From assembly GCA_025345505.1 (NCBI GenBank), contig JANVCC010000130.1, positions 11,657,710 to 11,721,709 on the forward strand: a stretch of 64,000 bases of DNA. Reading direction: 5' to 3'. This document shows positions 11,307 through 24,854 of the stretch, in pieces. The DNA is from Todiramphus chloris collaris. Taxonomy: Eukaryota; Chordata; Aves; Coraciiformes; Alcedinidae. Each line of letters begins with the position of its first letter. Within the stretch, counting starts at the first letter, position 1. The translations under genes and the position numbers were made by a program. Below the pieces are notes generated by a model. It ran no database searches and was not told the origin of the DNA. It saw only the letters and a program-made list of their open reading frames with translations.

Positions 11307-12060
11307 CATGCCTAAAAATGTACAAAGTTCTTTAGAGGTGCGTGGTTTGGGGGTTCAGCAAATGGCCTCCTTCCTTGCAGTCCCTAATGCTCGTTGTCCA
11401 GTGGTGATCTCATATCCAAGGTAGGTTACTTGCTGCTGAGCCACCTGGGCCTTCTGGGGAGAGACTTGATAACCTTTAGTCCAAGAAAACTCAGCAAACT
11501 GACTGTCCATCCCATACACATGTCCCTTGTTTCAGTGGCTACTAATAAGTCATCCACGTACTGCAATACCACCCTTATTCCAGGTGGATGTTCCCATTAT
11601 TGCAGGTCTTTGTCTAGTTGGTTCCCAAAAAGAGTGGGGCTGTTCTTAAATCCCTGTGGCAATACTGTCCATGTGAGTTGTGTTCTTCTCCCAAAATCTG
11701 GGTTTTCCCACTCAAAGGCAAACAAGGACTGTCTCTCCAAACTCAGGGGCAAGCAAAAGAACGTATCCTTCAGATCCAGGATAGTAAACCACGCCAATTC
11801 AGATATTAATTTAGTTAATAATGTATATGGATTTGACACTACTGGATATCAGTTATCCTATTGATGGCCCTCAGATCCTGCGCTATCCTGTAACTCCCAT
11901 CTGGTTTCTTAACTGGCAGCATAGGAGTGTTATATTCCAATTCACACTCTGTTAGCTTTTATTTCCTCAGGTACCCCAGCTTTGATGGGGGTGCTAATGA
12001 GAGCTAAGCTTAGGATTTTAGTCAACTGTTCATTCCCTACTTTAAATTTTAGTTTTCCTT
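11307..12060 (-). pseudogene. ERV reverse transcriptase, N-terminal part right of the nested insertion
   Basis: Minus-strand motifs include LISELAWFTILDLKDTFFCL, FAFEWENPDFG, LPQGFKNSPTLFG and an intact YVDD at 11549-11560 (read in complement). LPQGFKNSP and YVDD are hallmark RT motifs of gammaretrovirus-like elements. Stops and frameshifts interrupt the frame, for example beyond 11597 and near 11840. Reverse transcriptase copies the viral RNA to DNA; this copy is broken. Confidence 0.88.
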
Positions 12061-12223
12061 CTTCAAATTTTACCTCTGCTCCCAAGTGTTACTTTAGCCA
12101 GTGACTCCCTTTACCGTTACAAAGTCATCATCTAGCAGTGTCAAGTCTTGATTTAAAACTGAGTATGTTGCTCCTGTATAAATTAAAAAATCCATGTCTC
12201 TTCATTGTTCCTCTAGCCTTATT
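12061..12223 (-). pseudogene. ERV protease remnant
   Basis: The minus-strand reading contains an aspartic protease active-site context (LIYTGATYSVL), followed by a segment similar to the flap region. The catalytic Asp of the DTGA motif is replaced by Tyr (codon complementary to 12178-12180), so the enzyme would be dead. It sits between the nucleocapsid and RT, as expected. Confidence 0.72.
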
Positions 12224-12520
12224 TTAACCAGTGGATCTGCTGGGGTAGATCCCCAGGTTCCCATCAATCTTCTTCAAAATGAGCCTGCATTGCTCCTCTA
12301 CCTCTCCCCCCACTTTCTCTGGACATTCATTTTTCCAATGCCCTTTTCTCTTATAGTGAGCACATTGATCCCTCTGTACAAAATTTCTTCCTTTACCATG
12401 TTCTTTACACCTCCACCCTCCACTCCATTCTTTCCCTGCCCTGGCTGGGTTTGTAATGCTGCTACTGTTGCCATTGCTATAGCTTTTTCCAGACTCTTTT
12501 CCTTTCAAACATTTCAACAC
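12224..12520 (-). pseudogene. ERV gag: nucleocapsid remnant
   Basis: A basic 98-codon frame carries one zinc-knuckle-like motif, CAHYKRKGHWKNEC (complement of 12323-12364). In the CX2CX4HX4C pattern the second Cys is Tyr. A single knuckle is typical of gammaretroviral gag. Nucleocapsid packages RNA; the lost zinc ligand marks decay. Confidence 0.78.
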
Positions 12521-14120
12521 TTCCCTGTCCTTTTTTACGGTCCTTTTCCAAAGCCAAAACTAAGGGATCTTATGGAGACACATTTAATCCACATTTCCTC
12601 TGCCACTCAGTATGATTTCTAACTCAGAAAAACATATCTGCATATATTACTTCATCCCATTTCTCATTTTCCCCCAAAATCACCATCAGCTCCACCAAGG
12701 CATCACAATCCAATGCACTTCCTGCCAGCCATGCCAGCCACCCCAGCCCCCCTGACTCAATCCCTACAGTGGCCATACATTGGTAAAATATCCCTCAGCC
12801 TTTCTACCGCTCAAGTTCCCTCCTGGCTGACTTCCCTGCTGCCTCCAATGTGCGAAAATGGACTGTGAGAGGATTTTACACTCGATCTCCTGACTCTGTC
12901 CCCCACCATTGCAGTGTTTACAAAATCCCACACCTTACAATAACAATAGGTAACAAGACACAACCAAATTATCCCATTCACAACATACAACATCAAAAGG
13001 TTCTCATACCAAATCACCTGAAACTAGCCCTGAACTTACATCTGTATTATCACACAATTCCAGGGCCAGTCTCAAAAAGTTCTCAATTCTGTGCTAATTC
13101 AGAACTTCATCAAATATACTGCAGACAAAACACACTGAAAACAATAATACACAAAACAATAACCAGACACTAAATTAATTCAACAGAGTCTTGTATCCCT
13201 ATTTTGCTTTTCTTTTATCCAATTTTTAACACAAATTTTAGCAGAAATCAACCCCTCTTGCGTTCCAGCTGATCCTCAGATAGCAGAGGGGCTGGGGGCA
13301 GCTGGGCTTGATTCCTGACATACAGCAGATAGCAAGATACAATTCACTCAACCGGTTAGTCTTGTTTGCTTTGCTGTTTTTCTTCCCAGGAATCATTAAC
13401 AGATTAGAATCATTTCGTTCCTCTCTGGCCGTGCCCCTTATGGGACAACGGAACCACAGATCAGAACTCCATACTCGCTTTGCAGCTGTGCTGCGTCTCA
13501 CACACACAGACCACTTATTTCAGAGCTAGCTCAACACACTCATACTGTTTATGCCAATAGGTTATACTGTCAGAATAGGTGTCAATGTCTCTAATTTACC
13601 TACTCCCATCATGCTGGCAACACAAGCAAGGATTTTAACACATAGGTTGACCACTACTTCTCCCAGAACTCGTCCCCTCCACCCTCTCAGCCCTGCCCCC
13701 CCCCCCCGGGTTGACATAAACTTCTAGTTGTTCTTTTCCTTATTGAGCTCAAACTACACACAGTACCTTCACGGTACCTTGAGCTCAAACCACAATTTTA
13801 TTGAGCTCAAACCACAGACGGTACCGAGTATTTACCCATAAACCACTCCTGCCAGCCTGTCCAGGAGAACCCAAGTCACCATTGACTTCCTGATAGTGCA
13901 CTATTCCCAACCACCCAGGGGTGAGCTGCAGTGCTCTTTACCTCACATAGGATGTCTCTCTATGACTTAGAGGTATCCCCTCCTACCCAAATATACCTGG
14001 TCCAATGATGGTCCTTGTCTGCTCCTGCGGTGATCGGATGAGTGAGGGAGTTCTTCCGAGAATTCTTGGGGCATGCCAAAGACATCCCAGCCCTCAGCTG
14101 GTCCCACAGCTGAGCAGAGA
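12521..14120 (-). pseudogene. ERV gag and leader region, strongly decayed
   Basis: This interval lies between the nucleocapsid remnant and the primer binding site and so should hold matrix, capsid and the leader. I could not recognise capsid motifs, and frames are short. A C12 run lies at 13696-13707. Small repeats of a GAGCTCAAACYAC motif at about 13746-13816 suggest local tandem duplication. Confidence 0.5.
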
Positions 14121-14122
14121 GG

Positions 14123-14140
14123 GTCCTATCTGGGTCACCA
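14123..14140 (-). other. ERV primer binding site
   Basis: Read on the minus strand, three bases after the LTR end (...CGTCA then ATT), the sequence TGGTGACCCAGATAGGAC begins with the TGG expected to pair with a tRNA CCA end. I cannot assign the tRNA with confidence. Confidence 0.7.
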
Positions 14141-14143
14141 AAT

Positions 14144-14816
14144 TGACGTGCAGAATCAAACTCTACAACCCATTGTAGGTTATAAAGCAGGTATGTTTAT
14201 AAATCATTTAGCCTCTGCCTCCCTCCCCCCCGATTCAGTCGGGTGCAAGGGGGATCGCTCCTCCTAACTTGCACACTGAATTGTCCAGCAAGCAGGTATT
14301 TATGACACTGAATCATGCATATTGAACAGAGTTGGCTACATATTCATTATATGAGGTTGGATTATTATAATCAGTTCCGGGAACTCATTATCATAGGCCT
14401 CCTTCCATTGGCACTTGCTCACTGCCGTCTGGTGGTTGTGGGCCGGGGTCTTTTGGGAGGAAGGCTCCTAGGCTTCCTTGCAGTGTACTTTTCACCTTTG
14501 GTTCAATATGCTGACGTGTCACAGGCTTCTAATCACAGGACTGGTGTGGTCTGGGTTATCTCTGGTAGCCCCTCTGTGTTAACAATGATTTCCTACTTTG
14601 TTTAGGTTAGTTTCTCTTATCTACAGGCCATGCAAGATGAGCTAAGGCCCATAAAGCTGTCAAGACTCATGGCTGTTCCATCTTTAGTGTCTCAATGTCC
14701 CGTCTCCTATTTATCTCAGGAGGCTCCAGGACATTGTAAAGAATTACAAAGTATTTAACAAGCATTGCTCAACTTGCTTCTTTGTCTTTCAAGGAGGACA
14801 CTGTCCCCTCACTTCA
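14144..14816 (-). mobile_element. 5' LTR of the ERV
   Basis: A 673-bp LTR read on the minus strand starts TGAAGTGAGGGGACAG and ends CTGCACGTCA. The inner end is fixed by the primer binding site and by similarity to the truncated copy at 8232. The outer end is inferred from the TG start and the GTGG duplication. The promoter elements are not obvious. Confidence 0.75.
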
Positions 14817-14820
14817 GTGG
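14817..14820. repeat. ERV target-site duplication, right copy (GTGG)
   Basis: It follows the LTR terminus ...cacttca, whose minus-strand reading TGAAGTGAGG starts with the expected TG. This copy fixes the outer right boundary of the provirus. Confidence 0.6.
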
Positions 14821-17800
14821 TAACTGATAAACCCCTTGCATCTTGCTGTCTTCCATGTTAGACTTGAGAAAGATCTTTCAGGTTTACCAACTGGTTTCCC
14901 TACAAGATCATGTATGCTGGGTGCTTCTCTTCTTCCATTTAAACACTCCAAAGGAGCCCATCTCCCCTGAGTGTGAGATCTTTATCCCAGACCTGCTGTG
15001 AGGTAGTGTTTTGTGCAGTTTTCAGTGTGTGTCTCAAAATCAGGTCAAGGATGTCCAGCTGCACTGTAGAAAATGTGAGTGTGTGCTTGCAAGTGGTCTA
15101 GTAAATTGACCATAAGAAATTTGAGCTCTGCTGTTGACTGCAGCTGTGTGATCTTGTCCTACATGTAGTGTTGGGTTACAGTGGCAAGAGTGAAGCAGTT
15201 GCCATCTTCTGTTCTCTCCATATATTCTGCTGCTGGAGGTTCCCCCTCCTGCCCAGGTACAAATATAGGATCCTTTTCGAAAGGCATTGGATGGTAAGCA
15301 CTGGACTTGTCCAGTTTATATTTTCTCAAGCTGAGCTGCCATCCTCTGCTGTGCTGGCTGTAGAGTGAGGATTAGACAGACAGGCTTTATTGACATGATT
15401 TGGAATGGATTAAAACTTACAATTGAGTTATGCAGGTTCAGTGTTAATAAAACCTTTCCATCACACCACCACATGCTGTAAAGCACATTAGAAAGTGGCT
15501 GCATTATGACGGGCTTGGGGAATTCAGATTTGTTTTCCTGCAGCTGTTTTTGTCCCTGCCAGGGTCAGGTGCATAATGTGATGTCAGCCTCATTCTACTG
15601 GGGTTGGAAAGAACCATTTCTCTTTCTAAAAGGTGATCTATGATAGCTTCTGCAATGCTAAACTACTTTTTTTACTTTCTTGAACCATTTCAAAACTAAA
15701 AGGGAAGAAGCAACATTGCTAGAAAACAGGAGGCTTCTTACTGTAGAAGGGTGACACTCTCTCCCTGGATCAGGTACAGAACAGGCAGTGTTTCTCTGGG
15801 AATTACATGCATTCCATGGGCTCCTGCTCTCCTCTGCTCTGGTTGCTTTATTCCAGTCTTATGCTGTGTCTCACCAGCCTGCTGGTGGAACTGTTGGTGG
15901 GGACAGTGCTCTGGGATGAGAAGTGAGAAGGAAAAACCTGACCTAGAATGGTCACAGTGTCTGAGTGAAAAGGGCATAATTTAGTTCTTCCCCTAAACAA
16001 GCAGACAAAGACATACATGAACATCCTTACTGCTTCCTCTTTGTGTATTATGCCACAAATTAAATAAGGATCCATAGATTTATGTGCTAATGAGATTAGA
16101 GGTGTGGTGGCTAAAATTTGACAGAGTCTGTAAAGTGGAGCTGGAAATAATTGCCAAGGTCTTCTCTGTGTTTGGACAAATTCACTGCGCTGTGAGCTAA
16201 AAGGTGGTTGCTTTACTTAAGACCTTGTCTGTGCAGTGTGTGGGGGTTTGGTGGCTTCAGTGGCTTTGTTTTGGACCTTGATGGTGGTAGTTATAGGGGA
16301 AGGTGTTAAAGGATCACAGCAGTACCTTCTGCAGAGCGCAGGGTTTCAGTGTAATGAGGCTAGGGAATAATGAACTCTTTTATTGCTCTGTTTCTTTTAA
16401 ATTAAGGTTAATTGGAAAAAGTGGGTGAATTTTCAAATGTGGGAAGACAATGTCTGCTCAAGAGAAAGATTAAGTTTCCAGATAGGTATGACTGGCTTAA
16501 ATATAGGACTTTGACCATTTAAAAGTAACATGTGCATCAAATATGCAATAAAAAAGCCTGGGTATGCTAGGTAAAGAAATAAAACAATAAACCCTCAAAG
16601 GACCTTGATGCCTTCCCAATGAAATACACAGCAGCTGATGATTGTCCTATGTACGTGGCCTGTGTCCTCCTTGTATATGTTACACATGCACAGGCATACT
16701 CCCTTTGAAAAGCTGTCATGCAGCAGCCTATAACAGGGCCAGTGTAAGTCTATCATTTCCTTTTTATGCACCTTCAAACAAAACCTTGTAAGGCAGCTGA
16801 AAGGTGTGTGAGAACTGTGTCTGTTGATGGGGGAGGAAAAGATCAGATGTATGTGTGTAGGCTTCACAGAACTGGTCTTAAAGCATAGGGAGATAGACAG
16901 GACCAGCAAAGAGCTTTGTACGTGACAGTGCAGCCCAGCGTGACTATTGTCACTTGGAAATTTATGGCTCTGTGAGGCTGAAAAGTCTATTTGAAGGGTT
17001 GCTAGAAGTAATTACCCTGGAGAAACGAAGCTGGACTTAAACAAAAAAGAAATCATAAATGCACAAAATATTGGTGCAAATTTGTGATATTCCTCTGTAT
17101 CCTCCTCCCCAGTCTTGGTGGCAGGTAGATGGGAAGAGTGCGGAACAAGGTGGGAGATTAGGGGAAGAAAGCCTTATCAGGTCAGTGCAGCAGCTTGCAG
17201 GGGTTTGAGCACGTGTCTGGCTCCAGACCTGGCATGCTGCAGCTCCTCTGGCCCTTGGTTGCTGCCTGGCAAGGGTCCCTCACCCCACAGGGCTACCCGT
17301 GGCTACTTGTCTGTTGGTGGGTGATTTTTCATCCTCCCCAATGGTGGAAGGGCTGGAATCAGAGCTGGCTTTTAGAGATGGTCTGTTCTTTCTGGAAAAG
17401 CGATGGGAGCTCTCTTGCACTTGGTTTTTGAGATTTACTGCAGGTTCTCAGAGGCTGGTGCTCCCAGGCATGCCAAATCTGCCTTTCCTATCCTGACCTA
17501 TGCTCTGGTTTTTCTTTTCTTTCCACTCTCTGCTGTAAATAATGTGAAATCTCTTTAAATGTAGTGAAGCTAAGTGGGTGCTCAAACCGTGCCTAAGAGG
17601 AAGCTGTGCTTTACATGCTGTGGAGGTGCAGCTGCGTCCTGCTTCAGTCTTCTGCCATAGGATGGCAACTTCTTTTCTGGAAAACTGATGGTGCAGAGGA
17701 GTTTCTGCCTCTTCTGAAGAGGTGCTACATCAGGACTGTCCTTTCTTACCTCTCCCTGGTAAGTGGTGACTGTAGCTATATGAGGGAAAGTGTTTTGGTC

Positions 17801-20800
17801 CCTTACATGACACATACCAAACCAGACATCATTCCTGCACAGCACAGTGTCCAATGGCAATGGACATGTGAAGCAACATGCAATCTGGCAGCAAAACAGG
17901 TGGATGCTTGAGACACAGGTCACATCAATGACTTCATATCTCTCAGGCCTCTCTCTGCCTCCTGACTCTCCACAAAAACTGCTCTCTTCTGCATTTTTCT
18001 CATGTTCCTTGTCAAGTCCTGTTATTGCTGAGTTGCCACAGTTAAGTTGAAGTGGGACAGGCCAAGGGCTGTGGTCTTCTACTGCTTGGAGAAAGCACAT
18101 TTATGTGATCAGAGTATTAGATGTGTGACTACAGGAAGGGACTCCTTCCCACAATTTTCCTCTCCAGAGCTCCCACCAATCTCAGTAGCGCCTTGCTGAT
18201 GGTGATGACGAAGAAGCACTTGGTACTGTCAGTTTGCATCTGTGGTGTTTTCTCAGATGGCATTCTGGGTTTGAAAGGCATCAGCTTGTGCAGGAGCACA
18301 GACAGCTGCTGGTTTGGGTTTGATAGTTGCTACACTGGCTGCATAAGTTGAGTGGATGTGATATGCAAATAGTTTATAGGGAGAGGAGATAATTCTGCTG
18401 TTTGCCATGCAGACAGCTGGATGTCTGATGGCCATGAGACCTGTTAAGATAATTTGCTTACTGCATACAATGATGTCCAATGCCAGAAGGTGAGTACATT
18501 AGAGACAGCTGTGAAGGAGCCTGTGGTCATGGTACATCTTAGTATCAGTGATATAAGAATCTGTATTGAAATATAATGGTAGATTATTAACAAGAAAGCC
18601 TAAAGCTAAAGCTTCTACGGTAATCTTTTCCAGTACATTGCTGGCTCCATGTCTGATTATATCCAGACAGTGAGAAACATTTTTGGATGAAAGAAACAAC
18701 TGTGTAGAGAAAATGTGAGCTTTAAGTCACTGCTAAACCTATTTGAAAAAAAAAGTGATGGGTTTGGCAACCACAGGTATCCTGAGTCTAGAGTAGCTGG
18801 TATGTTATCTCAGAAAGGCATATGAAGCTACTGCTCCTGATAGGCCCTTGGCAGGGCTGCACTGGGCATGAAGCAGCTCTCCTAAAAACAGTATTAAGAT
18901 TGAATTTATCACATATGTCTGGTCACTTGCAGAGCTGGGCAAGTTATCAGTAACTTGGTGTCTCTCTTTGGCTTGATGATCTACTGATCCAGAGGGTTTC
19001 AGTGGTGAAATATCTGCATCACAATGAATCCTTCTCAGTTGTGGACCCCACCTGAGTCCTGTTCTCTGAGATGGGGGAAGATGGCTGTGTTTTGTTTTCT
19101 GCATTTTGTACTAGCGATGTCCTAGCTAAGTGATCATTTTTATTCCATTTTTATGGTAAAGTCACTTTATTGCTCTAAGCGAAAGTGAAGTAGGCTGCTG
19201 GAAATGGTGTAGTTAAGTGGGCCCTATTTAAACAGCTTATGTGCTGTGGAGAGTGGGGAGGAATCTGAGGGTAGCCGACTAGTGAAGAAAGCAATGAAAT
19301 CTGCATGAGACAATGGAAATACAAGTGATCCTTTGGTGCTCAGTAATTAACATGAGGGAAGATGGATGATGGTTAGGCAGTGAAGAGTAATTCAATAAAG
19401 GAGCAGCTCCTGCAGAGTCACACAGAATTGGAGATGGTTGTTAAAAATTAAACCAAAACCAATAAGCTCATAAGAAATACTCTGAAAAGAGAAAGGGAAA
19501 TACTTAGCATGCCTGGAAAGGATGGCAAAATGAGCTAGGCTGTAACTGGTTTGTCCAAAATGAAATGAGATTAATGCACATCCATAGTTTCTGACTGGAA
19601 ACTGCACAGGGAAAAATAAGTTGGGCTGTAAATAAGAGCAAGAGGCATATATTTCCAGAGGCTGTCAAAAACTCCAGAATAAATAGAGTGTGAAGTTGAA
19701 TCTATGTGAAAGCAAATAGGTCACAGGAATACGAATATGGCACTAGCAATGTACTACTAGTGCTAAATCTGAAGAGGGGTGATGAATACAACAGGCAGAA
19801 AGACATCAAAGAGGCAGCAGAACTATGCTGTACTGATGATGGAGGCTTTAGCAAGCCTGTACTATTAGTTACTTGCTATGTAGGAATGTCATTTTTTGGA
19901 GCTGGTCATTCTGCAGTCAAATGTGTTGATAATTTGTGCTTACTTAGCGTGCTTTTATCAAAGGAATCTGGAGCACTCTTGGAAGGTAGCAAATTTATTG
20001 GCGGAGTGGGGAAAAAAAAAAAGTGAGTATTAGACTGGAGTTAGTGTAACACTATCATAACTACAGACTGAATTTTATCTTGAGATCCCAATGACTTGAT
20101 CTCAATGAAAGGTATCACTAGAAGATACATGTAGAGAGAATAGGTTTTCTGGGTCTTGCTTGTGCACTGCACACCTGAACAGCCAGAGACCTCTGTGAGT
20201 GGGTGCAGGGAGCCCTACATTTATTGTAATCTACATGCAGTACATTACTTGCCTCTATAAAGTGGAGCTTAGACACCTTTTCCTTTGTTCTCAGGGAAGA
20301 TTTATGGGAGAACTGTTCTCCCTGTGGGCATTGTCCTCATCAAATGCAGTTGTAGTTGAGATGGAGAATGATCTTAGGTCAAAGACTCTGGAGAAAAAAT
20401 TGGGAGACTCTTGCTCAGTTCCCAGCTGTGCCCCATGTCTCTTATCTGCCCTTGGGAAAATCCAGTCATTTCTCTGTGCTCTGATGTCTTGTGAGTAAAG
20501 CAGAGATTGTAATGCGTCGTTAGCCTGTCCTGTCCAGTTAGATGAAAAACTCTTTGGAGCAGGCAGCGTGTTTTACTGTATGTTTATGTAACACTTTGCA
20601 TAATTTGAATTCAATCTTGGCTAGTATCATCTAGAACATGGGGAGATACCTCAGAAATAATACTAATAATATTTTAATATTGATAATGTTTATCACATTC
20701 ATAGCATTTAACCCTCCCTAGAACAACACTCAATACTGTCAGCATCACAGTGATTGAGTGTGAGTCACATTGGCTCCTTTCCCTGGCATGGTGCAATCTG

Positions 20801-23800
20801 TCAGCTAGCCAGAAAGCTGATGGGTTTAGTGAATACGTACTGGGTGTCAAGAACACCTGAATTTTAATTCAGTCCCAGACAGTGACTTACTGTGTTATCT
20901 CTGGGTAATGTTTTTTCTAAAGGGTACTCTGATCTTTGGCCATCTGACTTGAGGTGGTAAGAGCCAGATGCTTAGAGTCTTGGAGCTTCACAGTTCTTGT
21001 TGTCTGTGTTAGAAATAAGTATTACATACAAATGAAAACCAGTCTCTAAGAAGCTCATGTATTAGAGAACCCAAATCAGGCACCTCTTTGGAAAAACCTG
21101 CTCCTCTTCTGCTTGCTTTCTTATCAGTAACAAAATCTTTATGTGCCTTAAGAGGTAGTTGTGGAAATTAATAGAAGTTCATGTAGTGTTTGAAGGAAGC
21201 ACTAGATGGCTTTAATAATCTCATTTTCACTGAGTGCGCTTTGTTGCAGGATCTAAAAGGAGGGAAGGAAGAGAAAGAGAGGAGGTTTACAAGGAGAGTA
21301 CTGGCACATCTGTTCATTCACCACAGGGTTCCTCCTCCTACTCAGATGAGAAGCTTAAATAATGAGCATCTCTCCCACCACTCACAGGTACCTCTGCCAC
21401 ATGTACACATCAGAAGCTTCCTTTTCAGGAGGCCATCCATAGCCCATTTGTGTCCTCGAGGAGGTTCCAAAAGATGCTGCAAGCTGCATGCTGGCTGGAG
21501 CTCCTAGCTTCCAGTTATCTGCTGAGACAGATTGGCTCAGTCATTTGCAATCAGCCCTTCCTCTAGGCACGTGTCCTGCAGGCCGTTGGTGCCATTTCTT
21601 CCAGCACACACTCTGGGAACCAGGGAAAGGAGCCAGCTACAAGCCTTCAAAAAAATCAAAAACAGTGAGGGAAAAACGTGTATTTGAAGTAGGATGTGGT
21701 AGCATCTTGAAACTCTGAAAATTTTGAGTTTTATTTAATGATAGCTGCTAATGAAAACCCAGGAGCTCATACCCAGCTCTTTCTGTTATTGCTCTGCATT
21801 TTGCTTAGACTGTATGCAATTGCTTCTGAGTTACCTTAACAAGCATTCCTTACACTTCTTAATTAATCTTTATTTACTTCACTGCAAAGCTTTGTCACCA
21901 CATGATTTTCTTGCCTGTACTGAACCTCTTGTCAGAAAAGCCTGCTAAGCTATGCACCAAGCACATGATTTAGTGATGCAGTATCCACTGAAATCATCAT
22001 GTAGCTGGGAAAACGGAGGAAGGCTTTATCCCATCTTTCTGCCTTTCTAATTCAGGTCTGCTACTGGAGTAAGAGTACCCTCTAAGATCAGTTAGCCTTG
22101 GAAACTGGCTGTCTGGAGAAGCAAGGTGTTCACTTCCCCATCCTTCACCAGGTGACATGCTGGGGTACAGGATACTGCCCTGGCACCTGCAGAGAGCAAA
22201 GTTCATATGCAGAAGGACACATACACCTTGTAAATGGTGAGGAGGTCTATAATGTGTCCTTAGTTCTTTCACGGTCATCTTCACATTCCTGCAAGTCAAG
22301 ACAGCCTTTCATCAAAGATGCACTTCCATCACTTCAGACATATTTGAGTTGTGCATTCCTGTGAGCTCAGCTTGGACTCATGTGACCTTTGCCAGCGATT
22401 GATGGGAAGTTGTGAAGAATGGAAAAAGCAATCTGTAACATCCAAAAACTGGAATGGACTATAGGAGCAATGGTGATGAACAGAGAGGCCAGTGCAAGAA
22501 AAGGAGCAGGAACAGGAAGACAGTGAGTGTTTAATGGGCTTTAGACCTTCAGTGCTGATAAGGTTTCTTCTACCTGTTTTTGGTCTCCATGGAAATGGCT
22601 TCTTATTCCAAGACAGATGTTTCCACTGTCCCTTTGTGTTTGCTGTAAAGTAGCGGGGGAGAAAACTCTCAAATGCAACACCCAGGACCCACATCTGCTT
22701 TTCCACCACATGCCTGTGCTGTAGACCTGGGGAGGTGAACCCCAACCCACCAAGCCTGAGCAGTGACAGGCAGCTGCATAGCAGCACCTGTTTCAGGAGG
22801 CTCATTGGAATATCCTCTTCATGCCCCACAGACTGTTTCTCAAGGCCTAAAACTCACAAGAGGACAAAACTCACACCTGCAAAGCACCAGAAAGTATGAT
22901 GAGAAGACATTCCTTTACTGGAAAGGTGAAAACTTTGCTGAAAAAGGAAGGAGTCACCCATGCTTTAGACTCTTCTTGGCACTTTACAGACAACTTTTCC
23001 CCCTTCCTTACACCTGTTTGTGCTTGTGACCTACCACAGAGCTCCGCTGCTAGGCTTAAGGGGCACAATGTGGTCTCACTAAAATCAATGGGAGGTGGGG
23101 ATCTGTATGCTGTAAAAGGTCCCACAAAATGTTCTTGTGCTTTCTTGAGGTCCTACATGTCTTCCAAAACCTGTCCGTTTCCTCTTGATTCATGAAGAAA
23201 CATTTATTCTCCTCTTTATGCTGTTTCATTTCAAACATTTAAGCATTTCTTTCCACTAGAAGGGGGAAGAAGAGCTCTGGAAAGTAAGAGATTAAGGCAG
23301 AACTAAAAGACTAAATCAAACCAGAAAACATTAGGAGCAGGAGGGAGCGGAAAAAGCAATGCCTTCCATTTTTTTTTAAAATTCTCTTGCTTTCACAAAT
23401 TCTCTTTCTTTGCCTTCACAAATCTATCATCACTAGTTCTTTCTGTCTCCTTTTCTTCAAGTGGAGTCATACAGACACTGCTATTATAGTGCTATTGTGG
23501 GTATGTCTGGTGGACCCAGGCAAGATAAGGACCCCATTCAAGCCTATTGTGACATGAAGGCCAAAGAAGGGATCACAGTACTGCCAAATATGGCAGGACT
23601 CTTACACCAGTTTGATGTGTGCTGGGGAAGACTTACACAACTTTTGGATGGTGTTTCTGGGAGGCAAGGCAATGAAGTACAGAAGCAAAGAGGAAGGATT
23701 TGGAGACATTTTGATTTTACTTGCAAAGCACTTCACTTTGCAAGGAAATTTCCACCAAGTAAGCTTGACCATATCCAGATAAAATCAGATAAAAAGCCAA

Positions 23801-24854
23801 ACAAAAAGACCCCACTGTAGCTCAGGCTCTGGTTTGAGAGCAATGACTCCACCATCCTCTCTGACTGGTCTTCTCACTTCCTGGGGTCATGCATGATGGG
23901 GGCCCTGTATCAGAGCATTCATCTGCCCCATTCAAATTCAGATTTTGTTACTCTAGAGCACATGATTAATTTAAATCACTCCTGGACTGAAAATACCTTC
24001 CTGCCTTGGCCTGCCGAGTTCAGGTCTTCTCTAGAGCAGAGGTCCAACTGCGTGCAAAGACAGGCAGCTGTCTAGAAGACTAATTCTTCAGAGATCCCTA
24101 CTTTGCCACTGATGTCAGTAGGGAATTGCCTCCACAAAGTACAATACCAGTAAGCAGTAAAAGCTTTACAGTTTGGATGCCAGTTCTGTGGTTCAGCGGT
24201 TTTCCTCTGGTGGTCCTTCCCTGGCGACTGTTACCCTTACAGTTCCATCTGCAACAGGATGCAGCTGCCAAACCTGCCACTTTGACTAGGAGATTTCAGA
24301 GCAAAATTCTTTCAGCTGTCATATAGCATAATAATGTTCTAAGCTGCAGTCTTATTGCCTCATACTGTGTCTTTGTTGAAGCTCCTAATGTGAAGCCAGG
24401 TCAGGTTTTGGATGGCGATCTCCAAGGCAGAGCCAGAATGCTGTAGAAGGCACATTTTGGGAGTCAGCAGGAGGTGTGATTCCTGAAGTCAGTCCTAAAC
24501 CGATCCCACAACATGGTGGAGTATTGCTTTGCTGGCAAGTAAGACATGCAGCCACAGTTCTAGCCATCTGAGTATATTAAAAAGCTCTTTCTCCAGGAAC
24601 AGTCATTACCTCTGATACCCTGCTCAAGTTTAAATTTAGGTAATTACTTTCCTCTGACCTAAAAAAAGATTCTTGGATTTTTTTTTTCCTAGATACTATT
24701 TTTTTTTCTCATTCTTCATGTAGTAAGCAGCTCTGTAGGAATGTTACACTCTGTTAAAAAGATGCTCTGTTGCACTCTGAAAGTTAGGTACAGTCTGGAG
24801 ATCGGTCATTATCAGTAGAGAGGCTCTGGGGCCCAGCTGCTAAGGGCAAGAGGT
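14821..24854. other. Ten kb of intron, nothing recognised
   Basis: I found no coding exon, RNA gene or clear repeat. Frames up to 172 codons (for example the complement of 17582-18100) lack domains and splice context. An A10 run at 20013-20022 and a TAATAATATTTTAATATTG patch near 20664-20682 are minor low-complexity features. Confidence 0.5.

Larger units (their letters stand above)
8232..14816 (-). mobile_element. Degraded class I (gammaretrovirus-like) endogenous retrovirus
   Basis: The provirus lies antisense to the calcium channel gene. In its own direction the order is 5' LTR (14816 to 14144), primer binding site, decayed gag with one zinc knuckle, protease, reverse transcriptase, RNase H, integrase and a truncated 3' LTR. 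Both outer ends are flanked by GTGG (8228-8231 and 14817-14820), a 4-bp duplication as expected for class I ERVs. No env is present, and pol runs directly into the 3' LTR. Its pol is interrupted by a 1.2-kb palindromic element. Several frame breaks and active-site losses show it is not functional. Confidence 0.88.

Noticed and set aside
17582-18100. 172-codon minus-strand open frame
   Set aside because: No domain, no splice context, and it lies antisense within a large intron; length is compatible with chance.
22810-22815. ATATCC motif as possible U12 donor for the intron before exon 2
   Set aside because: The preceding sequence does not encode the conserved residues before WFE, and the following bases do not continue as ATATCCTTT.
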